Shown here in pieces: positions 23,499 to 36,659 of a stretch of 64,000 nt of DNA. A model generated the notes under the pieces. It made no database searches. It saw nothing but the letters and a program-made list of their open reading frames with translations, and was not told where the DNA came from. This DNA comes from Mortierella sp. BCC40632 (taxonomy: Eukaryota > Mortierellomycota > Mortierellomycetes > Mortierellales > Mortierellaceae). The DNA is taken from contig WAEK01000001.1 of assembly GCA_011634665.1 (NCBI GenBank), positions 1,069,501 to 1,133,500 on the forward strand, given 5' to 3'. The position numbers and the translations under genes are program-made. The first letter of the stretch is position 1, and every line of letters starts with the position of its first letter.

Positions 23499-25231
23499 TT
23501 ACTGGCGTGCTTGCACATGCACCCAGACACCCTCGCTAGGAACGCCCTTCTCTACAACAACCAACTGATACCATCCTGGCGGAGTCAATGCACCATCCTT
23601 TGGACCGCGGACTTTGAGTCTCTCCATAGTATCCTGCCCACTCCCAGGCGTGTACCCAACCACCTCCAGTCCTACAACACGATGGCTCATGTGGGTCGAG
23701 TGGGTCACGAAGCCTGCATTAATCAAAAAGACCTGAACTCTCGGAGGACGCAATGTCGATGAATCTCGAGTTGTTTTGACTTGTTCTTCCGTCATGGACT
23801 CACCAAAGAACTCGACCTCCATCTCAAACTCGGTGTCAAATTCAATCAGGTTCTCATGCGCTTCCTTTTCACCTCCCTGTCCTCGTTCAGGGCTCAGTTT
23901 CTGCTTTTGGACAGCTTGAAGACTCAGATCGGCTCCTGGTCGTTGGACAGGCTTGTAAATGGTTCGATCCACTCTCAGAATAGGTCGCGGGACCTCCGAA
24001 AACAGGTACCCGGGTGAGAACATCTCAACACGGTACTCCACCGGGAAATCGCCTGTCAACAGCGTGTTCGCGTTTGGATTGGAGCCTGTGACGATCACTC
24101 GACCATCCAGGATAGGCAGAGCCACCGAGTGATAGAGTCTTGGGATATAGCTTGGGCTCTGGACCATGAACCGAGAGGGAGCTTCGCCACCAGCCTTGGG
24201 CGCTTCATCCCAGGGTCTGTAGAGGACAGGCTGGAGCACTGGATCCTTGGCACGACCATAGCCAGCCGTGCCTCGGTTGGCGCCATTAAGGATCAGTACT
24301 GTTCCATCGGGAAGCAAGGTCATGTCGGGCATCATGCGGCCCAGGGGCATCTCCTCCATCACCCAGTCAGCACCCTTGACCAATGGCTTGATCCGTCCAC
24401 AGCTGTCTTGACCGGTCGCATGAGAATTAAAGTCTGTGGCTCCACCACAGATCAGGATCTCTGGTTCATAATTGTTTTCGGGTAAAAGTGGGAGAAGAAC
24501 ACTTCCGCCCGAGAGCGGGTAATTGCGAGGGGGGCCTGGGAGCTCGGGTAGGTATTTCGTAATCTTCCATGTCTTTGTTGAGAAAAGAACGGCCTGCTTG
24601 TTGGCAAAAATAAACAGGTTCCCGTCTGGGAGGAGATGGGCCATCTATATTTTTGTTGTTGTTGTCGTGGTGGTGGTTGTCGATTGGTACATTCGTTTAG
24701 ATAGAGAGAAGGGGCTTGTTAGCATGATTGAGTCGTTTCTTCTCCTTTCTCCTGTCCCCTGAAACAGATAACAAGACATGGACATGGATATGGGCATGGA
24801 CATGACGAGAACGAATAAAATACGCACAGGATAGAGGTTATAAGGCAAAGTATCTAGCAAAAACTGAAAATGGGTCGGATCCGAGGCCGTAGGAGGATAA
24901 AGCTCCCAAGAAGGAACACCAATCTCCTTCGAGTTCATGGAGGCTCCTCTGGTCGATCCTCCCAAGATAAAGAGTCGTCCGTCTGCCAATGTTTCAACAG
25001 TTGGATACCATCTGCCGGCCTTCAAGGTCAGATCTGCACGAATGTCCCAATCACATTTCGAGTCGGGGGTCGCTTTGCAGGAGGATAGGAATCGGAGTGA
25101 ATTCCAACCTTCTTCGGCCCTTCCCTGGGCCTCTGCACCACCAAGCGATACGATAGTCTAGAAAATTGGATGGAGTAAACTCGTTAATGAATGCACGCTT
25201 TCCTTGTACATGTCCTATTTTCTTCTCTCCA

Positions 25232-25271
<40 letters not shown>

Positions 25272-26025
25272 GTCCTTGCAAAATACGTTGATCACCTACA
25301 CCATCAGGACGGTAGCCACCAGCAGAGCAAAACATGTTGGTACTTGTATGAAGGGACCGGAAGGATGAAGTGTCAATATCATACTCGACCGACCAAGAAT
25401 ACAAGGACGGATCCTCTTTCTGGACAGCATTGGCACTCTTCTCGACCTTTTCCAGGAAAACAATCTTGTTGGTGTTGGGGATTAGGGTCGCATGCATAGC
25501 ACTCACTCCAGATACCCCGACCAAATCCCATTGACCCATATTCTGACTTGTTCCAAAATGACGAGTCGTTGGCTCCTGCAGTAATTGTTGTTGAAATCCA
25601 CGAGCGTGCAGCAGATGACTCTTTGATTGCATCTTGGGGGTGCTGACTCCATCTTTGTGCTTCCTCTTGACTTTAAGAGAGTAGTTGTCCTCAAGAGAGT
25701 CATTGTCTAGACTGGCAGAGATTCTTTGATGTTGTTTTCTGACAAACATACTCAGCGCCTGGTACAGAGATGTTGCCTCTGCGAACGTACTAGGAGGTGA
25801 GTATGAGAGGAGCGAGGAGAGACCATAGCACGACAGCGAATCCATGATGGATCCTGCAGAAGCACAGTGAGAGGAGGAGGAGGCGTGGCGATGATCGGGC
25901 GCGAGAATGATCAAGAGACCAAACAGCACTTGACAGCTGGCTTGACTGAGAGAGAGGATCCACTTTTGGGGTTGACCATGGTGGCTGTTGAGCTGACCAT
26001 GTGTATTCCTGAAGGGTTGTACCAT
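23499..26025 (-). CDS. Glyoxal-oxidase-like copper radical oxidase (AA5_1)
   Basis: Secreted or membrane-anchored copper radical oxidase that oxidises small aldehydes and alcohols and makes H2O2. Exons on minus: 26025-25300, 25157-24828 and 24644-23499; 733 residues. A single hydrophobic stretch at residues about 33-43 (VLFGLLIILAP) behind a basic, long N-terminus suggests a signal anchor or long signal peptide. The active site is complete: Cys233 in FCSAGGY and Tyr293 in GRWYPTVETL (the thioether cofactor pair), Tyr523-His524 in RLYHSVAL, and His667 in GFVTHSTHMSHR. Kelch-like beta blades (DGRLFILGG, DGNLFIFAN, DGTVLILNG, DGRVIVTGS) and a C-terminal DUF1929 domain follow. About 150 residues of Ser/Lys-rich sequence precede the catalytic domain. 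The intron 1 donor is GTAGGT and its acceptor follows a (CT)n tract. Confidence 0.92.
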
Positions 26026-27508
26026 GGAGTTTAAAGGTGTCTAGGGGGGCTAATTGTAGTTTTTGAGTTTGGGAGGGGACGGGGGAGGGTAGGGTCAGGG
26101 TAGGGGTAAGGGTAGGGTATGGGTGTTTGCGAGAAACAGAAGCAGAACAGCAGGGTAAAACTGAAGAGGTTGTTGTTCTTTAGTGAAAAAAAAAAAGGAA
26201 AGATAAAAAGGCTGTCCAGCAAGCTGTAATCCTGTCATTCGATTCAGCACTGAAGAAATTCAACGACCTTTTGTAGGCAATATTCATCTCACGCACAGTC
26301 TTTGAGGAGGTCGTAGGCATTGACCGGCCGATTGGAAAGATAATCGTCAGTGGGTAGATGCTACATCTATCGAAAAAAAAAGAGGTCCCTTCTCTGGCGG
26401 AACGTTGAGCTCAAAGTGCTTCGGTCACACAAGAGAGATCCCCTTGTTGTGCATCTTGAGGCCTCAACTCGATCCGGGACAGAAAAGAAGCCTCAGCCTA
26501 TCCGTTTGGCTAAGGTAAAATGGTCTGCTTCCACTTGGATGTGTTGTGAGTGAATAAAAAAAAAAAGGGCGGTCTTTGTACTCTGCCATGTGGAGTCGGA
26601 AAGAGTGGCAGGCTCTGTTCGTTTCTTACGCCCGACCATAGTATAAACAACTCTTCTGATTCGTCAGCCTGGTTTTTTGGATGATGCCAGCATAGTACCT
26701 TTTCTCTCTCTCTCTCTCTTGCTCTCTGTTCTCCCACCCCAGGATTGCCCAAGAGTGTATTCTCGTACAAATATCATATTGGTTTTTTTTTTCATGGAAC
26801 CTAATGCTGCTCACAATTGACAAATCGGTCCATGGCTGACAGGCGGATGGATATAGACAGAGCCCAGATGGAGCCCTGCATCTCTAGCCGGCGACTTTTT
26901 CTCTCTCTTAAAAAAATCCTCGCAGTATAATTCTCTTCTACACACACTCGCCTCCCCCCCCCTCCGTCCCAATGTGTGATGGCTAGTGCCTGTAAATTGG
27001 CGCGAATGGGCGGAAGGTCTGGGTGCGGTCCGTGGCCCGGTTACTTCGTCCTACGCTCACTCCCACAGGCGCTAAACAGCGTGTAAGGAGGACCCGACTA
27101 AAAAAGACTATTTTATTGTACTTTTTTTCTCTCTCTCTCTCTCCCAGTTTCCTCTCTTTTGGCTGGGTCTTATGGCATCGTCATACCTGCGGAGTGCATT
27201 CGGCGCAATGGTTGGATTAGCATTTAGACATGCAGGTGATGAGCACCCCCCCCCCATTAATGAATGCAAATTCATATAATGTCTACCTGAAAGGGGAATC
27301 CTTGGTCTGTTGCCTGGCCAATGCCTCTGTGCAACCGAGAGAAGGGGGCAAGTAAAAGGCGGGAAGACCTTTCATTCCGGAGTGCTGACTCAGGGACCCG
27401 GAGCTGGTCTGAACCCTCTGGGGTACAAGACCGGAGAAGTCACGGATTGTTTTCTCTGGCAGGGAGAGGAGAGAGATTAGAGAGGGAGAGAAAGGAGGAA
27501 GAGAGAAA

Positions 27509-27545
<37 letters not shown>

Positions 27546-28539
27546 CAGAGAGAGAGAAGAGAGAAGAGAGAAGAGAAGAGAGAAGAGAGAGAAGAGAAGA
27601 GAGAGAACACGCATACACCACCACACACAATCATTCACACACACACACACACACACACATCCTCACACACATACACACACCCACACCCACACCCACACAC
27701 AAAACACACCCACACAAGAGAATGAAAGAAAGAGCGAGCGAGTGAGAGAGCGAAAGAGAGAGGGGCGGCAAAATGATGTCACGCACGCCGTTCTGTTCGT
27801 CCGGCTGAGCGATGAGAAAGAAAAAAAGAGTGGGAGAGTGAGTGAGTGAAATGGGTCAAAGGCTGGCATTCTCTCTCCGCAGACACACTCATCTTTCTCT
27901 CTCTCTCGCCTCACTCTTTCTCTCTCTGTCTCTCTCTTTCTCTCTCACTCTCTCTCGTTCTCTCTCTTTCTCTTTCTCTCTCCTTCTCTCTTTCTCTTTC
28001 TTTTTCTCATTCTCTCTCTCATCAGGCGAACACCAATCCATCCCACTCTGGCTTGTCATCCGCATCCGAGGCATCGCCTAAACAAACAAAACATCGCCAT
28101 CGCCCATCCCAGGACCACTCACCTACCACCACCACCACCACCACCAGCCTACATTGGATTTCCCACCTGAACAGCCGTCATAGAGAGGAAAAAAAAAAAA
28201 AAAAAAAAAAGACAGCGAGATAAAGAAAAAAAAAAAAAAAAAAGTGCTCTCATTCACCGCATCCAGGGATCCAGACATCGGGTATCCCTGTATCCTCTGA
28301 GGCGTGCAGCCTTTCAGCCATTCGGCCCTCCAGCCTTGTACATACGAAAGAGACGACCAAAAGAAAAGAAAAGAAAAAAGAAAAAAAGAGTCTTTCAGGC
28401 ACCCTACCCCCTATCAACCTCTCTGACCTCTCACCAATATCCGGATCTGACGAGCTGTCGAGAGCATCCATCGCAATCGAAGGAAAAGAAAACAACTCGC
28501 AATCATTCTCTTCCTTTTGTTCGACCCTCAGAAAAGCCA
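26026..28539. other. Divergent 2.5 kb intergenic region with telomere-like and microsatellite DNA
   Basis: Between the oxidase (minus) and histidine kinase (plus) starts I find no supported gene. Notable tracts are AGGGT-type repeats at about 26085-26125, a (GA)n-rich block at 27473-27607, a CA-rich block at 27608-27716, and CT-rich blocks at 27890-28020 with CACCAC repeats at about 28127-28146. Around 26400-26515 the plus strand reads as possible coding sequence (VVHLEASTRSG, KPQPIRLAK) ending at a possible GTAAAA donor. This may be a gene remnant, but I recognise no family. Confidence 0.5.
26080..26127. repeat. Telomere-like AGGGT/TAGGGT repeats
   Basis: Plus strand carries a run of degenerate units: GGGAGGGTAGGGTCAGGG, then TAGGGGTAAGGGTAGGG and TATGGGTG. 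These resemble the fungal telomeric hexamer TTAGGG but are irregular and internal, 55 bases upstream of the oxidase start codon. They may be a promoter element of the kind bound by Myb/telobox factors rather than a telomere remnant. Confidence 0.55.
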
Positions 28540-31500
28540 ATGGTCTCGCAGGCGCTGGGCCAGTCCTCTGCTCCGCCTGCCACATCGTCCTATCCAACCG
28601 TCCAGGACCTGTCGCTCACGCTGAGCGCGGACATCGAGTTCAACCGACTCTGGAAAACCATTACAGAGATTCTTTCTCAGCACTTCCATGCCAGTCGTAT
28701 TACGCTCTGTCTTCCACATGACTCTGCCCCTGCCTCATCCTCAAACTTGGATGGTAGTCGGGAAGGCAAGCGCTGGGGCCTGAAGGCACACTGGGATTAC
28801 AAACACCACTTCTTGGACGAGAATACGGTGACGCCCAAGGACGAATTCGCTCACCAACATCACCACCACCGACGTCGGCGCCTCAACAAGAGCACGCGCC
28901 AGGCGCAGGAGAGCACCGACACACACCATCCTTACCCACAGAGCAACCTGCATCTATCACTACCACTGCTTTCCGGAGCTTCTTCATCCTCTTCGTCTCT
29001 CTCTTCAGTCTCTTCGGCTTCATCGACCTCGTTTTCAAAAAAGAGAGCGTCTGTGCTCGCCAATAGCTCGTTTACTAGTAGCAGAAATGGTAGTCCCAAG
29101 TCGTTCACAGCTAGTCTGAGTAGCCATGGTGGTATTCATGGTATGGGCACCGAACCCAGACCATCCCTTGTCGACAGTAACAACACCAGCAGCAGTAATG
29201 ACATTAGCAGTGTTGCTGTTGAGGCCCATGGGAGTAGCAATCACATCAACCCTAGTCACCACAAAGTCGACCTTGCCGCAGTTTACCACGAGGATTACTG
29301 GAACACGGGTCCCGCCATGGATGGAGGCTATTCGTCTTCAGCATCATCCATGTCGTCGTTTTCATCGATCTCGAGTAGTGTCATCAGTCATTCCTCCGAG
29401 ATGGCCGTATCCACTTCTTCGTCCCAGGCTCGAGGTCTTGGCGAAGTGCCTGCTAATGGAACGGAATGCTTCGCCAACCTTCAGTCACTAGAGTATGATC
29501 CCGAGCCGCTGTTAGATGAGCCCACGATCGATATAATTCTCAGGGAAGCAAAGACGGTCGCATTGACCCGTGAATACACAGGATCAAAGGGGACCGAGCA
29601 TCGCAATAGCGCTAAAGTGATCTCTTACCTCAACAACAATGCTGGCCATCTTCAAAGACATCAGCAACAACTCGATGATGATTTATTTTCGTACGACACT
29701 GATTCTGTCGAGGGCTCAGAGTCTAATGATATGCTTGAGCCATCCACTTCTGTCACTCGGACTCCAAAATTCCATGACCCCAAGACAGACCCTCCAAACC
29801 ATGAGGATGCCTTTTCAGGTATGGAGTGTTTAAAAAAAGACGAAGAAGTAAAAAAACTCCACAGGATGGACAGTAGTAGACAACGTCTAGAATGAATTTA
29901 TATATTTTATATACCAGTGGATCGCAACACCAGGAATCTCGGCGTGAGATAGAGCCCAAGGGAGTCTGGATCAGGACAGCAGAGACATGGAAGGGGAATT
30001 ATTTATTTATTTTTTTACACTCGATTCTAGTGCACCAGGAGAAAAAGGAACCATGTTGTTCAATCGCTATTGATTTGGAATGCCACAGCAGAGTACACCT
30101 TGTGGCCTTATGTGAGGCTCTATTTTACATCGCACGGCCAGGCAGACTATTCGGCCGTGCAATCATTATTTCTATTATTTAAAATGAAACATGGTGAATG
30201 ATGCGGGCAATTCTTTCTAACCATAGTCGCCTTTTCAATGAATCACTAGACGTCGATTCCTCCTTGTCCAGTTGTGACTCCGAAGGATCATACTTTCCTC
30301 CTGTGGAATCAGCGAATTCAGAGGGATATATTAGGTCATCAAAGTTCTCGAGCATTCATTCGCTTACAGGATACAGAGACTATTACCAGGACCGTCGTCC
30401 AACAATACCAGAGTCAGCTTCGACCACCCCAAACGCCAAGTCGACCACCAGTCCCAATCATCAACTCCCGTCAGCAAGTCATGACTTGAAAGATGGGGCA
30501 AATAACACTATTGACTCGGACTCTCAACTGGTCGAAAGCGACAATGATAGCTCATCTGAACTTTCCGGCGCCTCGGGGCGTGTCAGCAACGCCTCCGGAT
30601 GGGCAAAGCATGCCACTGCCTCGACTCCAAAGGGTTGGCCTCAAACGCCTTCTGCAAACTCCCGATCAGTGATCCATGTACCCTTCTATCGCTCAGCTGA
30701 CCATAACAACCAACGGCATCTTCCATCCGACATTCGTCATCAGCGTCCTCCTGTAATGCCAGTCGGCATTGTTTCCTTTTTATCTGATCAAGTACCCTAT
30801 CCAATCGAGGCGTTGAGCATCCTCGCTGATCTGAATCCTTTTTTGGCGAACCAGATCTCGAATGCACTCCGCTTCGAAATGGTCAGCGCAGGCTCTACAC
30901 GGCGTGGGTTGTCTGAACGGAATGATGAAGCCCGTGCGGATGAAACTTTTGCCGAGTCAATCGAACGAAAAATGAAGACAGGCAGCCACATCAAATCGAC
31001 GACAAAGACTTTAGTCAGCAATCTGGATAGTTACGAGGACTTTGTCCATCGCCAGCAATTTAACAGTGAATTATCGTCAATGGGAATTCTGTCAGAGACT
31101 ACACAAGACGTGACCTTGTTAGGAATCGAGTCTACTAGGAACCGACTTTCTCAGCAGTCTTTCTTCAGTAGTGGATTGAGTAATGGACCCAAAAGACCAG
31201 ATGGGCTAGGCTCGGAAGCCATTAATACCGAACAAAAGGCTTCGTTTCGTAATGCAGACATCGAAGCGGGGGAAACAGGTCCAACATCAGAGAAGCGGCC
31301 CGAAACCTTTTTCAACCTTGACTCCACCACCGATGAGATTCATCGTGGCCTTGATATGCTCAATCTCGATGTCAGTGGAAGTGCTTCTTGTTTAATGGCA
31401 CCCAACTCGAAAAAGATTCTAGGACGCCATCACAATGGTTCGAAACACATTCCTCCATCTCTCCAGATCGAGGATGCCATTTTGTCTACTTGGGCAGACG

Positions 31501-34500
31501 ACCGTCGGCGTGCTGGCTCCGATAGCGACGATGGTACGGACGGGGCATGGAAGACTTTGGGTCCGGGGGACGAAGGCACGGAGGGATCAACCCCTCCTTC
31601 ACCGACGCTGAAATCCGTCCCGATACCCGTCCTGGGCAGTACCGAGGAAAATATGGATGTCTCTGGACGAGAGTCGCCTATAGTTGGATCAGCCAGTTCA
31701 TTCCCATCCTCTGCCACATCCAGACGACATTTGATTTCATCGTTCCGACGACCTAGTATCCGAAGGCGACGCAAGAGCGTGAAGGAAAATAGTACCAAAC
31801 AACATGCGCATAGCTATCATTCAGAAAGCTCACTAAGCGGCTCTCCTTATACACCCAATATCCCTGGTTTCCCTTCCATGCATCCATCTCCGGAGGTTAC
31901 CCTAACTAATCCAATGTATGCAACCAATGCTACCAACAGCTCGACAACCTTTTCGACAGATGCATCTCCTACAACCTCTCCATATGCTCGCCATGCTGGA
32001 GTATTTGAGCACGGAGCCTTTGTTAATAGAGGGTTCCATGGATCCACTCTGGAGGTTCATTCTACTAGAGCATCAGGAGAAGGCCCAGGTCATAGTGGCA
32101 AAGAAGAAAAACCAAGCGGGAAGGAGAGGGAGAGGGTGATGTTGAGTCGTCATGGAAGCGGTTATAGTATTCACAGTGATGATACCAGCCTAGCGTCGCC
32201 AAGTCTACATAGTGAAAAGCATTCTTCGAGTGGAGGTCGACGACAAAGGAAACGAAATCACGGCTTTTCTTCCGAGCGAGCCAACCACAATCCATCTCCT
32301 AGGACACGTCTGCTCCGCTTAATTGTTGATGCCATCCCACACCATGTGTTGTAAGTATTTTTTTTTGGATCGAACGATGACGGCCTTTGGGTGAAATATC
32401 CATATTATGCAATCTCTCTCTCTCTCTCTCTGAAAAGTGCACCCATTGATTCACTACTCTATTGTTTCTCTTTTTCTTTTCAATCCACTTTAGCACATTG
32501 TCACCCCAATCGGAAACTCTTACATGGCTTAATCAAAGGGTGCTCCAGTATTCTGGCCAGTCGATTTCACAACTCCTTCACCTTCCTTGGACTCGACTTT
32601 TACATGAGGATGATTGTTCGACCTTTCAGCCACTTTTTAAGGATTGTTTTGACCGGGGTATAATGTTCAATGCACAGTATCGAGTTCGACGTTTTGATGG
32701 CCAGTACCGTTGGTTTCTAGGTCGGATTCTTCCTGTCCGAGATTGTGGTGGGAACATTGTGCATTGGTTTGGAACCAGTACGGATATTCATGATCAAAAG
32801 CTGGCAGAGCTGGAAGTGAACCGACAGGTTGAGCTGGAAATGAACGAGGTAACAAAAAACAAAGCAAAAAAAAAAAAAAAAAAAAAAAAATAGGTTGTGC
32901 AAGAAGCGCTCTATACTAACAGCCTTGTCTTACTCCTTGTAATTGGTTACTACTAGAAAAAATACCGACTTTTGGCAGAGGCAATCCCACAAATTGTGTT
33001 TACAGCTGCACCTCAGATTGGTCTGACTTATGCCAACGCCAAGTGGTTTACCTATTCAGGTCAGGTCTTTGAACAAGCCTATGGACTTGGCTTCTTGGAT
33101 CATGTGTAAGTGTTGAGTGGAGTCTTTTTTCTTTTTTCTTTAAAAGATTGCTTCCATGAAAAGACGTGCACGATGAAACTCACTCTAACCACATACTCTT
33201 TTCATTCTCAACACACCAATCAGACATCCAGAAGATAGGGAGAAATGCGCTATACCAACCAATATTTCCGAAGGAGCCCCCTCACCCTCCCTTAGCTCCG
33301 ATCCAGGGAAGAAACCGACATCAGCCGGAGCCAACTTTGGACAAGGTTCTCGTGAGATTACCTACCAGACCGAAGTACGGCTCAGACGCAAGGATGGCAA
33401 GTTTAGATGGTTCTTGGTCAAGCTCATCAGTGTTGAGGTGGTGGAGCAAGGTCGAAAGTGGTTTGGTACTTGCACTGACATTAATGACCAGAAGCAGCTG
33501 GAGCACAAGCTCAAGGAGGCGCATGATGCCGCTCAGAAGTCTACTGAGAGCAAGACTCGATTCTTGTCCAATATGTCTCATGGTAAGCCCCAGTGCATTT
33601 GTTGTCTAGAAGGCCTCAACCCTTTCTTCCTCTTTCTCTATTGTTATTGACACAAAGTAATCTCGCCAATCTACTTTATAGAAATCCGAACCCCACTTGT
33701 GGGAATCACGGGTATGATTAGCTTTTTGATCATGACAGACTTGACCAGCGAACAACTGGATTACGTCCATACAGTTCAACAGTCAGCAGATGCTTTGCTC
33801 CTTGTCATCAACGACATTCTTGATCTATCCAAGGTCGAAGCTGGCATGATGAAACTGGAAATGGAGCCATTCAGTATCCATGCCATGATCGAGGGTGCCA
33901 ACGAGCTACTGAGCACCCTTGCGTTCCAAAAGGGACTCGAATTGAGCTTCTTGGTCCAGGATGACGTGCCAGAGGTGGTTATTGGAGATCGAGTCCGATT
34001 GCGTCAAGTCTTGATCAATATCATTGGAGTAAGTGCCTCGTCTCAATGTCTAGGCTGAACTCGCCCAATAAGGGGAACCCATCAGCTAGCGCAGCTACTA
34101 AAATCATTCTTTGTGTCTTTCGAATGCAACATTTAGAATGCAATCAAGTTTACTTCCCATGGCGAGGTATTCTCGCGTTGTTCACTGGAGCCACCCGCAC
34201 CCGACTCCCCTCCTGATGTCCTGACAATCAAGTTTGAGATTTCGGATACGGGCAAGGGGTTCGATGAGGCTGAGCGGGCTGTGATGTTCAAACCTTTCTC
34301 TCAGGTCGATGCCTCGACAACACGTAAGCATGGAGGCACAGGTTTAGGTCTAGTGCTAAGCAAAGAGTTTGTCGAACTCCATGGAGGCAGTATTACTTGC
34401 GAGAGTGTCAAGGGCGAAGGTAGCAAGTTTTCCTTTACATTTGCAGCACGGGTTCCTTCACCAGATGTCGTTGCGAGAGCCACAACCCCCATTATGGAGG

Positions 34501-36344
34501 ACGAGTCGCATATGAATGGCCTCTTGAATGGTCACAACAAGGTCGGAGCAGCAGCGGCTATTGCAGCAGGAGCTGGTGTATTGTCGGCTACCCCAGTAAC
34601 AGCAGAAGCAGCTGCCATCGATGTGAACTGGAGCACACAGTTGGCGTCTGGAAGGAGCTCACCCGCAGCGGAAACCAACGGCTCCACGACACCTCATGGA
34701 CCTGGTCGAGACTTGAAGCGACAATCCGAGCTTTCGCTCTTGAAGCATGTTACAGGACTCAAGTTGATTCCTGGAGAGATGTGCTACCCAGAGCCTGATT
34801 ATGAGGATACCAAGAATACGGCTACTAAGGCTCTGAAGGTTGCCTCGAAAAAGATTGAACGCGGTGAGTTTGTGACTGCAGATACCGCCATTAGCAACAT
34901 TGAGGACGAAAATGACTCTCATGAGTCTGCAAGTGATCCGGTGCCCGCCAAAGAAAGGTCTGATACTTTGACGCCTCAAGAAGTAAGCACAGCGATGACT
35001 CGTACGGAATCTATACTGGACGACCGACGGTATCTCAGAGCAGGTCAGGTCACGCCGAGTAATCCTCCTTTGGGTGAGCCTGCCTGCGTTGCTGTGATTG
35101 CTGCCAATCTTCCAAACCCAGCCATGGATATGAAGTTGGCCATCCCCGCCAAAGTCCTCGAGGCCAAGGCCCAGGCTGCAGAAGCAAAGAAGGCCAGTCT
35201 TCAATCTGCAGCGGCAGCAGCCTCAGGAATGGCCAAGACGATCCTGTTGAAACCAACACCCATGGTCAAATCGAGTTTAGTGGCCACCCCTCCGAGCATT
35301 TCACCACCTACATTCATGTCACCCGAAGTGTCTAGACTTTCCAACACTGCAAGTCCAATCCCGACCATGTCTGACTCGCACAACCAACATGTGCCAGACA
35401 AGGCCAGGATCCTGGTTGTGGCGGATATGCTGCATGCTCGGGAGGCGATTGTGCACCTGATCCGACAATTGGTTCCTAAGGAGTTGAATCCGCTCATGGA
35501 TGTGGCTGCTGATCTCAAGGAAGGTGTTGATTTCTTGGTTGGAGCACGCAAGAGCGATGTGGCAGGTCCGGGATTGAAGGAAAAGTACAATTGTGTGGTG
35601 ATTAACTTGTCATCGTATATGGCTGTCATGGATCTCTTTTCGGTCTTGAACAAGGAGAATATTTTGATTGAGCCCCATACCATGACTTGTGTGATCACAA
35701 CACCGATCCAGAGAGCAGCGTTGATGGAGGCGATCAAGGTGGAAGAAGAGATTGTCAAGGTGACGGCCTCGGAAAGTGAACGAACAAAGGTGGCGCCGAG
35801 TCGAGTTGAGTGGGTGTTCAAGCCGTTGACAAAGGCCAAGTTGTATGTGGCCTTTGCAGACATGGTTGCACATCAAGAGAGTCTGATCATCAACAATATC
35901 AACAATATCAACAATAATCACAGCAATCATGAGAACAACAATGATGTTCATTCAACTCATGATTCGCCTTTGAGCAACCACAGCGGAGTAAATGGACGGA
36001 CAGGGAACGATGGATCAACGAGTGGTAGTGAAGGAGGGGGTAGTGAGGGTAGCAAGGTGAAAGTGAAACGACCCACAGCACAGCAAGTGGCCATGACACA
36101 AAAGGAAGTCTTTTCACAAATGCAAGACTTTATTCGAGGTAGAGACGTTCGGATTCTGCTGGCAGAAGACGACTTGGTCAACCAAAAAGTCATCCGGCGG
36201 TATTTCCAGGTTGTCGGTGTCGAGCTGGTCATTGCGAATGATGGAATTGAGTGTCTGGAAAAGTTTAAGAGCCATCCTCCAGGTTACTTTTCTCTTCTTT
36301 TGGTAAGTCGGGTCTCCTATTACAACCAGAGAGTGATTGGAGGG

Positions 36345-36379
<35 letters not shown>

Positions 36380-36659
36380 AAATAGGAGACTAACTGACTA
36401 CTCTATCCTATGTAATGTTTCATTATAGTGCGACCTGTTCATGCCTGGCAAGGACGGATATGCAGCGACCAAAGAGATTCGTCAATGGGAAAACGAAAAG
36501 TTGAAACCGGGTGAGAAGCCGATTCCGATCTTGGCTTTGTCTGCGAATGTGATGGCCAACGTTGCTGAGCAATGTATGAAGAGCGGCTTTACTTCGTACC
36601 TGAGCAAACCTGTCGAGTTTAGAAAGCTGAGTGAAGCCCTTCGTAAATACCTCTCCTAA
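28540..36659 (+). CDS. Hybrid sensor histidine kinase with GAF-like, two PAS and two receiver domains
   Basis: Phosphorelay sensor upstream of an HPt protein, likely acting in stress or nutrient sensing. Ten exons: 28540-29818, 29918-29943, 30031-30193, 30250-32350, 32494-32848, 32957-33105, 33224-33582, 33682-34028, 34137-36302, 36429-36659; 7176 bases, 2391 residues, all phases agree. Residues about 25-65 (LSADIEFNRLWKTITEILSQ) and about 650-720 (GIVSFLSDQVPYP, LNPFLANQISNAL) look like two ends of a GAF domain split by a long Ser-rich insertion. PAS 1 (about 1180-1300) and PAS 2 (about 1310-1450) carry PAC ends (HWFGTSTDIHDQK, WFGTCTDINDQK). The H-box His is 1477 (NMSHEIRTPL); N-box Asn1594; G boxes DTGKGF and GGTGLGL. 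A degenerate receiver (about 2013-2170) precedes the active one, with AEDD, Asp2317 in CDLFMP, and Lys in SKPVE. No transmembrane helix is evident. Confidence 0.92.

Noticed and set aside
28336..28539. In-frame upstream extension of the hybrid kinase
   Set aside because: It has no ATG; the first ATG in frame is 28540.
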